From contig CM051460.1 of the NCBI GenBank assembly GCA_028095005.1, forward strand, positions 286,046,238 to 286,110,237: a stretch of DNA of 64,000 nucleotides, read 5' to 3'. A model generated the notes under the pieces. The model had not been told where the DNA came from. It ran no database searches and saw only the letters and a list, made by a program, of their open reading frames with translations. Positions 32,877 to 46,500 of the stretch are shown piece by piece. Position 1 is the first letter of the stretch; every line of letters begins with the position of its first letter. The stretch is from Rhynchospora pubera. Lineage: Eukaryota > Streptophyta > Magnoliopsida > Poales > Cyperaceae. The translations under genes and the position numbers were made by a program.

Positions 32877-33667
32877 CTTTGCAATCTTATTGACAACCGA
32901 CTAAGGGGCTATAAATATATAAAAATGGAATTATAGATATGTTTTTCATAGTTTAGACAAAACTAATTGGTGATTCATCAAAAGCGTTGAAAGGTTAATG
33001 ATTTAGAAGTATCAGCTTTTGATCATTGGCCCAACAATTTTCAAATCACACCAAATTTGATTTAGGTCCTATTCAACTATAGAAAACACATCTACAATTT
33101 TATTTTGTCAAATTTGATATTTATTTGGTTGGTTGTCAATATAATTTTTTCCCCCTGTTATGAATCAAGTTTACTATTATTGGCATTTGCCATTGGAGTA
33201 CATGTATAGATTATACAAGCAGGGACAATTTTACTTCTGTGTCCCTACTAAACCTAACAGTTTTTTCTGCCACTGCAAAGAACAAGATATTTTTGTAAAT
33301 TAATGCCCAAAATAAAAGAGACATTATGTATAGATTCTGTAAATTAGCCAACATTTTTATTTTGGGCCTGAAAATTTTAGTTTTTACATATTTTAGACTG
33401 CATGCTTGGTTATATTGCCAATGTATACTTCTCTATTAGAGTTAAAATACATCTTTTGTTAACAACTGAAACATAATTGTTTGACAGTTTATATATGTTT
33501 CAATCAAGTCAATACACTTTCTGACAGCCCTCAAAGTTTCAACCAAATTCTTTAATCTTCCAAAATGCACAATTAACTATAGTTTAATGTATGCTTGGGC
33601 ATTATGCAGATGCTTACTTTCTTATTTGGCATTTTCAAAAATGTTGGCACATACTTCTATTTGAATA
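32877..33667. other. 3' flank of DUF707 gene A
   Basis: Probably contains the gene A 3' UTR in its first few hundred bases. AT-rich, with no recognisable gene or repeat. Confidence 0.45.
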
Positions 33668-33875
33668 GGGTGTGTTTGGATGAGTCGGGAATAAGAAATT
33701 TCGATTTGCGTGCTTATTCTTATTCTTGTGCAACCCAAACAACACAAGAATAAGAAATTTGTGCTCTTATTCCTATACTAACAAAACCATGATATAAGAA
33801 TAAGAAATTTGGATAAACACACAAATCGAAATTCCTTATTCATATTCCCTATTCACGGCTCATCCAAACACACCC
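33668..33875. mobile_element. MITE with GGGTGTGTTTGGATGAG ends
   Basis: A 208 bp segment is bounded by perfect 17 bp inverted repeats GGGTGTGTTTGGATGAG / CTCATCCAAACACACCC. Internal AAGAATAAGAAATTT words recur in both orientations. The flanking bases (ATA on the left, ATT on the right) do not form a perfect duplication. An 18 bp copy of its right end (TTCACGGCTCATCCAAA) is repeated just outside, at about 33882-33899. Confidence 0.8.
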
Positions 33876-34624
33876 ATTGATTCACGGCTCATCCAAATAT
33901 AAATTTGGTGTTGTTTCTGATTCAATAAATATTTTAGGGACGGTAATATTTTCCTTTAAATTCCCTGACTGCCTTTGATTTTTAGTAAAGTTGGTTTGGA
34001 TATACTTGGCCCTGAATTTGGCTAACAAAATTCAATGCTGGGAATTTTTTCTTTATCCTTGAACCAAGTAACCTCGGTACAAGCCACTTTACGTGTGAGA
34101 GCAAATATTAACAACTTTCTCTGCATAAGTCAAGGCATCTTGTCTATTCGACGTAATCTTTATTACAAAAGTTTTTCGATGTTCACATTTGGTTCCACTA
34201 CCAAATGAGCAAATGAATCTTTTTAACTGGTTTATGAAGAAATTGAGGTTCTTAACTACAACCCTTTTAACAAAAATAATTAATTTTATTCTTATAAAAA
34301 TTCATAAAAATCAATAAGTTTACAACAGTACACTTCTTTTTCTCATTCTTTTTGGTAAAAGAATGTAAACTAGGTCAGCTAGTAAGCCACCATAAGGGAT
34401 TAATCTACTCTTCGCTAAATTGGTTATTGCCTTATTGGTCTCGATTCTCTATGCACCACCACCTTGCTTTGAATTACAGTAGCGTCTCTTACCAAGGGGG
34501 GGAAAAAAAATAGAGTTGCCTCTCCGAGAAAATCATATGATTTTTTGCGCCAAATTATTGTACAGACCAGGTTGTTTCGATCAGAGTTGATTCCTAAATT
34601 CTGTGTAGGTCATAAGACTCATAA

Positions 34625-35197
34625 CTGAAGTCTAGGGCTGTCAATAAAACCGTTTATCCAACCCGTACCGTATCGTATAAGACGGGTATGGATAAAGTTT
34701 TATTTTCGAAGTTAACAAGTACAACTATGGATAAGGAAATTTTTTCGTTAATTTAACGGGTACGAGTAAAATCTAGTTCGTACCCATTTTCATAACGGGT
34801 AATTGCCACAATCACATGATACATATGGCATCTTATATTGCATGATTGGTAAAAAAATTGCTAGATTTTATTTAAGATCTATAATTATTTCCATTCAGTG
34901 TAAAAAAAATGAAAAAAGTAAAAAATCTAAAATATTCGCCATCATTGTTACACTTTATTAATATACTTATTGATATAATTTATTTATACAAAGTGTACAA
35001 ATTTTATTATTATTATATCCATTTTTACCGTTACCGTACCCATACCGTTAATTCTTAACGGGTACGGGTAAGGTACGGATAAAGCTATTTTTAACGGGTA
35101 TGAATACAGGTATGGGTAAAGAAAAATTTAACGGGTGCGAGTATGAAAATACCTTCTACCGTATCATACCGTACTCATTGACAGTACTACTGAAGCC
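34625..35197. mobile_element. hAT-type non-autonomous element with GGGTACGGGTA-type internal words
   Basis: A 557 bp element (34633-35189) has ends TAGGGCTGTCAA / TTGACAGTACTA (10 of 12 bases inverted) and near-identical 8 bp flanks, CTGAAGTC (34625-34632) and CTGAAGCC (35190-35197). The interior contains many AACGGGTACGGGTA-like words near both ends and no ORF. TAGGGCTGTCAA ends are common in plant hAT MITEs. Confidence 0.85.
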
Positions 35198-37505
35198 TAA
35201 AGGGGAAGATTATCGATCCATTTTCTATTCACCCATTATGTTTTCGCCTTTTAAGCCCTTAATAATAAAATTTATAACTAAAAAAAGTACTATTACGTTT
35301 TTAATCTTATTAATAATTTGTTGGTTACACAGAAAAGTTAAAAGGATTAAATAAACAAAAATTGAAAGCATAAGTTGCCAACTCGTGTCTATCTCTTTCC
35401 AATTAATTTTTTTTCCCTCTTTGGCCACTCTTTTTCTTTTTGAAACATTTTTTTTAAAAATCAAATTCTGATCCTAAGTCGTGTGAAAAAAATAATTTTC
35501 ATAAGAAACTTTGTTTGGTGGATTTTTTTTTTTGAGGGTCTTGTTTGGTGGATTTTAAAAAAATGTTTTTTTTATTAACTCTGTACTATCATTATTTTAT
35601 GATGATTTCCTCCTCCTTACAATATACTATCATTATTTTAGTAAAAAAAATATTTATATTCGGTTTATTTGAATATGAAAGCCCTTATAATTTCAAATGA
35701 TTTGATTATAACAGTAACTTGGTAAGTAAAGTTTCAATAAATTGGAGCTACTGAAATGCCATAAAATAATTAAAGCCACAAAAGATCAGATCATATCATC
35801 ATATCAACCCACGGCCACATGGCCCTTCTGTATTAGGAGCAAATGGTATCGATTATAAAATTTTTCTTCCTCTTATGTGGCTACTTTCTTTTTCGAAGGC
35901 TAGTGGCTACTATCTTGAAAGACCAGGAACGTAGTTATGTAGAAATTATAAAATAAGCTTTTGACTTTTGAGTGTGACTTCTATCTTCAAAGACCAGGAA
36001 TTAACGTAATTTTATAGAAATTATAAGATGGAATCATCTCGCTCTCTCCCTCTCTGGAGTATCATAGTTTGTTGTCACACTTTGCAAAGTTTATTGAAGG
36101 AACACAAGTATATTCAAGGGAGAATAGAGAACCAGGTGCTTGTTTAATTAATATATTTTTTCTCTGTTTCCATTATAACCCCAGTTCTATTTTTTTTTTT
36201 CCGTAAATGAATAATTACTAGTTTGTCCTAAATCTTTTTCCTGGTTTAAGAACCCCTTCAGAACCATGCCACTATGCCAGATTGTATTTGGTATCCCTAA
36301 GCAGATGCTTTTACAGTTTATATACTCTCTTCCTTGTATATGATATTGACACGGTACCTAGCGCTAGCAAAATAAGAAAACCATTTTAGGGGTACGCAAA
36401 TAGTGAAAAAGAAAAGATGTATAAATGTAAAATAATGGCAATAACTGTGCCTTTTGTTCCGGGGAGTAGATAGAATCATATATAATGACAATCATCATAT
36501 TGCGCTGTACTAGTGAGGGAAAATAAACTCTGTTTTTGTCCTGTATCTACTGATGGACTTATAAATAAGATAATTTAGTTGTATCCCCAATTTTGTTGCA
36601 AGGTCATAACAGTCTGATCAAGGTTATGTTAATTAGAATTTTGGCAGTAAAATTCCACATGAAGATACAAAGAATATTTCAGTTGTCTTCACTCACGTTC
36701 ATTTCATATAGTTTAGTTATTTCATCAAAGTAAATTTAGTTAATACATTTATTTAATTTTATAATTAGCATTTGGTATTACTCTCACATTTAAATATTCA
36801 GTTCAGTATGAAATCTGATAAAAGCAGAGTGCCATCCAAAAATAAATAAATAAATAATGAAAAATTTACTCTGTTGAATGTGATACATGTGAGGACAAAT
36901 TGTTGAGTATATTACAAGATATGCTTGAAATTTATATCTTTCTTTTTATTTATTTTTTTCTCCTCTTTTGGTCTATAATATTACAAAATTTTCTAGACCG
37001 AAAACTGAGACTCACTTTTTTTCAGTACTGTTATCTCCATTTCAGGTCTTCAACCAATGAACACATAGTGCTAATAGCTGATAGATCTCATTATAATATA
37101 CACAAAAGTTTGGCTAATTATGTACATTTTCCAAGTCATTACACTGTATAGATGGCCAATTGTTAATGTACGCAATTACTGAGTTATACAAATGTGGCTT
37201 TTGTTCAATTTTAACTTAAAAAGCAATACAATGGTTGAGAGCCTCTGTCTATATAATGCCAGCGTTGCACAGAATCTCCTCTGCTCCTTGTCGTATACCT
37301 AATCTGGCTAGAGGATTTTCGGTGTGGCAACTGAACTTTCTAACAAAAATATAAAGTACAATTGTTCTCTTGCCACCAGTTTTGTTTGATACATCCTGAC
37401 TTTCCAATAATCTACAGTTAATTATGCAAAATATAATTCTCTATTTTTTTATTGAAAATATCAAGTCTTTTTGAAATGAATTTTAGAGAACTAAACAGTG
37501 GATCA
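35198..37505. other. Intergenic DNA and 5' flank of DUF707 gene B
   Basis: No coding similarity was found. A diverged direct repeat of about 45 bp, CTTGAAAGACCAGGAA / CTTCAAAGACCAGGAA followed by TAGAAATTATAA, lies at about 35909-35955 and 35979-36030. CT-rich DNA at 36038-36056 followed by an AACCAG|GTGC donor-like site at about 36136 could be the gene B 5' UTR exon. A TGTTTGGTGGATTTT duplication lies at about 35511 and 35541. Confidence 0.4.
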
Positions 37506-40500
37506 ATGAGTTCCACCCTGACTGCAATAATTGCTGCAATACTTGGATTTCTTCTCGGCACTAACTTCCCTGCATGTAGTTTATCAAAGGTACTTTGGTC
37601 AATTTTTTTGTTCCTAAATCTTTATGAGTCTGTTTAAAACAAATAATCTAATTTGTGAACTATTTTGCATTCTCATATCACTAACACTATAGTTTCGTTA
37701 TTTTATTCCAAGATGATATCTGTTTAATTAACTGTGTAAAACTATAGTTCACATATTTTACTCCAAGGTGAAATCTGTTTAAATATGTAAAACCATGCAT
37801 GGTTTGTGCATACCATTCTGTAGAAGCTGGTATCCTGACAGTACGTACCAGACCATGCTGATATAGCTTGAGGCCATGAAGTGCTAGAATATAGGTATGG
37901 TATGTGGAATATTCATTCTTTTTATTTTCTGTTCTTTATTTCTCTGCAGAACGTTTTGTTAAATTTCTGTCTCATACTTCCTCCATCAGAGTTCTGTCCA
38001 AAGCCACTAGTAGCTAATAATGTTTCTCTCTGTTAAAAACTTCCAGTTCCAAATTAGATCTCAATTTTTTTCATATGGACGAGATGCAAATTCAAGCATG
38101 TATTTTCCAATCTACAATTCCTGCACATCATGTGAAAACAACACATTTACTTTCAGTAGCTCTACAACTAATTTTTCAGATGACAAATATAAGGTAATTT
38201 CTCCATTCTATCTTTTCAATTTGTTATTTTTTATTGGTCAGGTCAATAAGCTGATAATGACGACATGAATCATTGGGTATGCATGTGACATCTGACATGT
38301 AAATATTAAAGCATTATAATATTAAATACAGAAGCAATTAGATTTTTTTTTCTAACACCATCTTTAAAAGTTGTACCTCGTACTAAAAAGTAGTCAGAAA
38401 CTAAATTCGTTAATTGGCGTTGCTGCAAGATTTTTGTTCCGTCAAATCCAAAGGGGGTAGAGACGTTGGCCCCCGGCATTGTTGTGTCAGAATCAGACCT
38501 TTATCTTCACAGATTGTGGGGAGATCCAAATGAGGTATGTACATATTTTACTCCATTTTCTTCTGAATAAAAAAAATCAACTCCCATCAGTTTATTTTCA
38601 AAGGTTATTAATGGATTTTTTGTTTCCATTTCTTATATAACAAATTAGATTTAGAGTAGACTGCTCACTGTTGTCAAACATCGGAATTAAGCCAAGAATT
38701 TTTGGGTAATTTTGCTTCTGAAATTTACAAGATGCTTTGCAAAGGACTACTATAACAAACTACCTTTTTGGTCAAATGACAGCCAGGAACTAATTTTACA
38801 ATGCCACTGATCAGTTGTTTATAATTTACAAAAAGTGAATGTCTTACTATTTAATCTTTACTCTCGATCTCCTAGACCTGTTACATTCCTTGTAGTTTAC
38901 AAATTCACTCGGGAAAGAAAAAATTGAAGTGTTGTAACTTCTATTATAATTTTGTTCACAGGATTTGCCAATAAAGTCCAAGTACCTTGTAGCTTTTGCA
39001 GTTTCCTTGAAACAAAAAGACAATGTCAATGCTGCAGTGCAGAAGGTATTAATTAATAGATTACAACTTTTCAGTATGAAGCTTGAGCATTTTACAACTT
39101 CTGTGTGTGAGTGAACCAATAAAGTAACAAACAAGAAAAAAGATAAACACATATGTTGAGAAATTACTTGAGTTGTCCTCAATTAAGGAATTAGAGCGGG
39201 TAAATAGACTAAAATTCTTATTTTGGGAAGTTTTTGACTTAAATGAAACAACCAACCACAATAATTCCAAGTATGCAGCCTTGTTCCTACATCTTTACAG
39301 AAAGTGCATCTTGTCTATTAACAGAAAGAAAAAATAATTTACTTTCTAACAATTGTTTCTTACATCTAGTAATTGGATTTGGTAAAAGAGAAATGTCTTG
39401 TTTCTTCAAAAAAAAAAGAGTAATGTCTTGCAAATCTAGTCAATGTTTAAGCTTCAGCCTCTATATACAGCACTCAACTCTCCAACTAGTCAAAATATTG
39501 TAAATTTGAGGCTAAACTAGTAAAAATATGACTATGAAAGTGCTACTTACGTAACCTGACTGGTGGATGAGTTTTTGTATTTCAAATTTTTATTGTACTG
39601 TCCATATCAAATTTGACCAGAGATGTAACAGAAAAGATGGGACTGTACCGTTCTCATACCAAAATTTATATATATTTGGTCTACTTAAATAAAATAACAG
39701 AGAGAGACAATTGAAAAAGAAAAAAAATGGTACTGCCCTGTTTTCATGCCAATGTTGTTATGCAAAGTTATTTTGAGCCTTTATCCTAAATTTGATCTTC
39801 TAATATTAATATTGCTCCCTGATGCAGTTTTCAGAGAACTTCACTATTTTACTTTTCCATTATGATGGCCACATGAATGAATGGGATGAGTTCGAATGGT
39901 CGACGAGGGCCATTCATGTCGGCACAAGAGGGCAAACTAAATGGTATGACCAAGGATGACAATGACCAGCATGGTATCAATATTATATTATTATTGCATT
40001 TTGGGTTTGCCTTTGATTATTATTGAATTTTCATGGATTCTTGTGTTTAATTTCATAACATTAAGGTTATAGTAAGGCCGCATTTGGTTCATAGATGCTT
40101 AATTGAGTTTTGTTGAACCTGACTAAAACACTTCGGGTCGCTTTATTGCTAGACAACTCTCGCATGTAAATAAGAAGGCTTTGGTTAGGGGACTCAAATA
40201 GTCCTTCTTTATCCAATATAGTCCTTTTATGTTGCCGTACATGCTTTTATGTTGCCGTACATGATAAAGTCTAGCATGTCATATCATCATTTTGTCATTT
40301 ACATTAGAATTAATATTAGAAAAAGAAACATATCATGAAACATCATAAGAAAAAAAAAGTCATCAGTTGTGTCTAAAATTATGAAATTTATTCTAAGAAA
40401 TTCATTTCCAAGAAAAATAGAATTCTGATATAATTCAACACAATTATTAACAAAAACAACATACAATCCAGTTTTGACAAGAACTAAAACAAATACATGA

Positions 40501-43500
40501 CTTCTCTTCACATCAGGCACATACAACACATTATGGACAACTGATCTATGTTCATTGCAAAACACCATGTCATAATTATTAATGTCATGCACAAGGATAC
40601 TACTATTATTTTTCACACAAATGTCTTTGCTCCCTGCCAGTATGCGGCGATAGTCCACAAATATTTCTCGATTCCTAGCTATGTGGTTAGTTGTCGTAGA
40701 ATCAACAGTCCAAACAGGGTTGTTATTAGTAAGCATGAAATAACTGGACACGAAAATAGCTAAATCACAAACAGAGGGGAGGACAGAGGCCTGCTACACA
40801 TCCAAGCGGTCTACTGGACCTGAGATAGTAACACTAAACCATATCAGCATAGTGTTCCAAACAGTCCGCTAACCCGGCTAGCGATCCGCTAGTCCTGACG
40901 GACTAAAACTCTAAATTTGATAATCCAATAACCTGGATGCATGAAATCGATTTGACTATACCAACAGACTTACTCTACCCTTATTAGACCTACTACAATG
41001 ATTTCCTACAATCTCTTACCAAGATTTAGGCCAAAAACATGTAGAATTTAAGTCTAGGGTTTAAAAAATTAAGTAAAACCATTTTTGTTAGGAAATTGTC
41101 CAATTTTAATTTTGTGACTAATTACGCTTAATTAATCCAATTAAAACACAAGCAACACGAGATCTAGTACTTTAAGCAATAGACACAAAGAGAAAGAGGA
41201 GAAATCGATACCTCCCGCGAAATCGTATTCGCGGGGCTCGACCAAGGCATGGAAATCGATGGCGTGCCTTCTCCACCGTCTCCACCACGTCTCGTAACCG
41301 CCCTCGAGTCCACCAAGGAGGATTAATCACGTTCTACAAGGTACGTGCTAGCATACCCAAAGAACAAGCCTAATCCCTATGGTTTTCTCTCTTGCATCAA
41401 TCAACAACCTTGATTTAGTGAAGAGAAAATAGCTCAACACATGAGCAAAAGAGAGAAGGAGAGGGTGAAAAGTGGCGGCCTCATGGGAGGAATGAGAGGA
41501 GAGAGAAAAGCTAGGTGGAGGCTCTCATAAGTGGTCCTTATATAGAGCACAAAACCTAATTGACCTCTTGCATAATTACAACTATGCCATCCCACCTATC
41601 ACCATAAGTGGCTGCCACGAAATGGACCTTTATGGGCCATTTAACCCCTTCATTTGGACCATTAATTCATATAATTAAGGTCCCTCAACTTTGCTCTTTA
41701 ATTGGGCTATATATTTGCTATTTAAATAACGGCCCAATTCATCAATATAACCATTTATATTAATAAGTGTTGAACTAAATTAATTATTAACTCATTAATA
41801 ATTATTTTAGGATTAGTTAATGCATTAATTTATTTCTATATGATCCATTGACTTAATTAATTATAACGGTTCGCAACGGTATATAATTAATTAATCAATC
41901 TTATCATATTTCCACAGAACTTACTGCTGTGAATAAATAAATAATGCACTGTGTGATTAATGTCCTATTTGTGTGACCCTTTGAGGATTTATGCTATGTT
42001 GGTCATGGAATTAAATCGTTATTTAATTCCAATAATCATAAGCGGTATCTAGCAACACGTTATGATTCCCAATTCGCATAAATAGTGTACTGCTACAATA
42101 TTTCAATCCTGCATAAGAGAATAAATATGTTTCTCTATTTTGATTCTTATGTCTCACGATATCATCGTATAATCCAAGATAGGAATGTGTCATTCTTGCA
42201 TATTATACGTTTCTTGATCTAGAGTTGATCGCTTAGTTGCGCGCATACGATCCAACTCCATCAAGGGGCCCAAACAGATATCGTCACTCACTAAGTGAAT
42301 TAATGAGGGACATACGGTTTTCTTGATGATTAGCTTTTCCCCGCACAATTCAAGAGAACGTAAATCAAGTCCGTATAGCAGCCCTTAACGGGAATCAGCG
42401 GTAGACGAGATTTATAGAACCTATCCTCATGTGGAAAAGATAATCATCTCAAACTTAGAACCAAAATCATAACGAAATAAACAATGACACATAACACAAT
42501 CCATATGTTTATTTCATTGGGTCAAGTCCTGTACTATATTCCATAACATATACATATGCAATTAAGTTGGTAACTCTTTACCTATGATTTGTAGAACTTA
42601 ATCATCACTTAACTTGCATACTAATCTTATATGATAATTAATGTTCCTTGTTAATTATCAAGATTATGGACCGTTTAGATTTATTATTGTCATTCTAAAG
42701 AATGATCCACAGAGATCTACAATTCAGATCCTCAACCTGAATAATTTGTCAATAATAAACCTAGAAACAGATGATAAAATATCATCCATAACATAAACTA
42801 ATATTTAAGTCATTAAATTATTGACTTCTAGGACATAACTCCAACAATCTCCCACTTGGCTTAGAGTTAATCAGTAGTGACTTCTAGCCAATGAAGAATT
42901 GAGAACGATGTCATATATCTTCATATATACATGTCTCGGACCTCAAAATAAATAATACGCTTAAGCTAGTTACTCATACGTCTACCACGTATGGATGCAT
43001 AATTGCATCTCGTATACTGCTCAAGGTAGAGGTCAAGTTAGAGTGTTCACTGTGTTCGCGAACCTATCCAAATTTATTCGACCCTATATATATATACTAC
43101 TATATATATGTTCTTGATCATCATCATATGATATCAAGTGATATTGTTATAGATCATATTTGAATCTCCAATGTAACATTGGGTTCTTTAGGAGTAAGTT
43201 GTGGTTCGAGATGCATAGAACCATAAGTTGCTACGTATTTTGTTTTGGTGACGGAAACGGTTGTAATATTCCATTTAGAACACTTTCTAAACTTACAACA
43301 CCACCTTTAAGCAAAATATGTAGCTCAATTGTGATTATATCAATCTTTTGAAAAACTTTTATTAGTGTAACAACTTACACGAGATTTCTTTCATCTTAAG
43401 AGATGAAACATTATATCACTCTTTCTCAGAAGGTACTCGAGGATATCCTTGATTATCGTCCAAATGTGTCTCTCTTGTATCCATTTGACAACTGTTTGTC

Positions 43501-46500
43501 ATATTCTTTGGATACTACACATTGGGGCATATGCATAAATATGACGTACAAAATGAAACTCATAATGAAAGAATGCTTGAACTATTTCATGCACTTTCTT
43601 GAATTGAGTTGCAATAGACCGAGTTAAACACTCAAGTCATGCCATGTGACGTACAGTTGGACATCCTTTATTGGAGTGTAACTTTCGTGTTTCTAGAACA
43701 CTTCGTCAATATATGCATATTTGCTCAAACCTAACATCCATCATAATCTATCTTCATAGATTTGTTTCCTAGGATCAGGTGATTTCGCCCAAGTTCTCAT
43801 TTGAGAAAACATTCTCCAAAGAGATCTCGACAATATTCATTTTCTTAATGTTATTCCCAATTTAATGAATTGTTATCTTGAACAATACAAGTAATACAAT
43901 TATGCTTCCACTGAATATCTTGTATATATAAGATACTTTTGACGAAGTTCAACTCCTTGACTTCATTGTCAAAACTTTTATTCCAATCTCCACAACACTT
44001 GCTTTAATCCACTAATGGATCCTTGAAGCATGCGTATGTTTTTAGCAATACATAAACCTCGATTTGTGTCAAATGCACAACATCTTCCTTCATTTATACG
44101 AAGAAGGCGGTTTTATGTATTTTTTCATGAAATACAACTATTGCTAGAATGATCTTTATTGACTTATACATAGCCACAAGCAAGAAGTTGTGCTTTGTAC
44201 GTAGACAACTAGCCATCGACTTAGACATAGCTACAAGCGAGAAGCCGCGCTTTGTACATAGTCGATTTGTTATCCATGTCGATCTTTCCTTTTGAAGATC
44301 TAAACGTTCTTGATGGATTGCTCCTTCATGAACATCAACCAAGGTCTATACCTTGTTGTTATACATGGATTGCTCTTTAAAGATCATATGAATTCAAACT
44401 ATATATGTGGAATCGGATCCTTCCATCGTTTCTTTGTTTATCAACGGATTCTCATATGCTAAGTACGAGAATGTTGTGACAACCTATGCACCAAGCGGCT
44501 TAGGAAATTAACTTTCGTTGATCTTTTGTAGGATTAGTACTTGAGGTTCATGAACTACTTCCACAACGATTTGTTGAACGAGTTCTTGACTCCTCATATA
44601 TTCCATGAGTTTCTTAAACATCATCAACTCGTGAGATGGTTGAGTCCTCATTAGAAGGAGCATACTATTAAACTTCTTTCAAAACAACTTGTGAATGAAG
44701 TTTCGCTCAACTCCCACTAAGTACCATGTATGGAGTGACAAGTTTCCCATAAGAGTACTTCTTGTAGTGACGCATAAACTATTTTAATGCTCACTTTACT
44801 CCCACTACTTCTTCTTGAGAATTTCAATTCATCAAGACTACATTATGATTAGCAACAACTACTTTGTTCTTATCATATTCGTGGAAGTAGTGCCTTTTAA
44901 TATAAAGCATCCTACAAATATATAGTGTCTTATTTGGTTTAAGCTTACAAGTCAACAATACTTGAAATAAGCTTCTCAACACCAAATCTTAAGAAGCATT
45001 ATACTTAGAGATCAAAATCTCGTAAGATATCTTCCTCAATAGACTTCGATGGAACACCATTCAGTGTAAACAATATTGTCCTCAAACATAATTCCCTAAT
45101 ACGAGTCGAATAAGTCAATTTGATTTATTATCGATCGAACTATACAAAATATTGTTCGATACCTCCACTCTTGGACATATTATTCCTCATGGAACGAGTT
45201 GTGAAACTACTTTCATACTCTTTAGATAATATTTCAAATCATGTGACTTAACTATTTATTTACCACGATTAATTGTAAGACTTCCATTTTTCTTGAACGG
45301 TCTTTTAAACTTCACTCTTGAACTCATTTGAACTAGTCAAAAAGGTTCATACTTATACCTTATCAAATAGATATGTTAACATCTACAATGATCGTTGGTT
45401 AAGTAGTAAAGTATCAACAACCTTTCATTGCACAAGTACTTATAGGTCTTTATACATCGATATGTATAAGTCCTAATTAATTCACTTGTCCTTAAACCTT
45501 CATAGGTTAAAGGCACTTATGTCATTTAACAATCATGATTCGCATATCAATCGATTTGAGATCGAATTGAATTACGAGCTCTACGTTACGTAGACTCTCG
45601 AAGTGCGATTCTCGTTTATGTATGTGACTAAGCGGTTATATATAACATGAAAGTCAAATACTTTATGTCAAGTCTTACGTATCCTATTTGTCATTCAAAA
45701 ATTGTTTATCTATTTCAAGCAAATTCAATCAAGATGCATGAGATCATATAAACAAATCCATAATAAAAGATCTTATCTTTTACAAAACATTATCATCCAT
45801 CATTGAATATGAAATGGAGATAATTTTGAGAGGTTAGGATTAAGGTATGCAACCTTTAATTCCTAAACAATCTCTTAATAAAGATAACTCTACGTATTCA
45901 ATGGTAATGACTTAGACGAACAAGTCATTTCCTATACGGAGTTTACTTTACATCTCTCGAACATTCTCTTATTCTTCATTGCTAACACATTTCGTTAAAT
46001 GCGAGCATATGAACTAGTATCAAGTTACTAGTGTAAATTAGAGATAGTGAGATATTTGAACGACAAATACACTTTAGGATTAGAATATTTCTAATCGTCA
46101 CAATCATGGTATTTCGGACAATCTTTCAAATGCCTCCCATAAACGGCAAATGAAATATCTCATGTGACGTATGGTCATAAATGAGAGTCTCGAAATTTCA
46201 ACTCATACCTTGGTGAAGTATTTCTTGAATACTTAACCAATTACCTTTTTCACCAACAAGTGTGCGTAAAAGGTAACGTCATATCCTTTAATACTAGAAA
46301 GAGATCGTATGACAATATCAATAATCCTTGATATCGGAGATCAATATCTCTAGTTAACAATTAGCTACTTAAATCTTTCGATTTGTAAGCCAATGAAACG
46401 TTCATGTATCCTTTTATAAAAGAAAAATCTCTTTGTTAACTCATACTCTTTATACTCGATCATAAATGATAGAGTTAATATCTACTTTCTCCAAGAACAC

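Noticed and set aside
44094..44342. 82-codon minus-strand frame as a gag or accessory protein of the LARD-like element
   Set aside because: It has no zinc knuckle or capsid motif and contains an internal imperfect repeat. Nothing supports translation.
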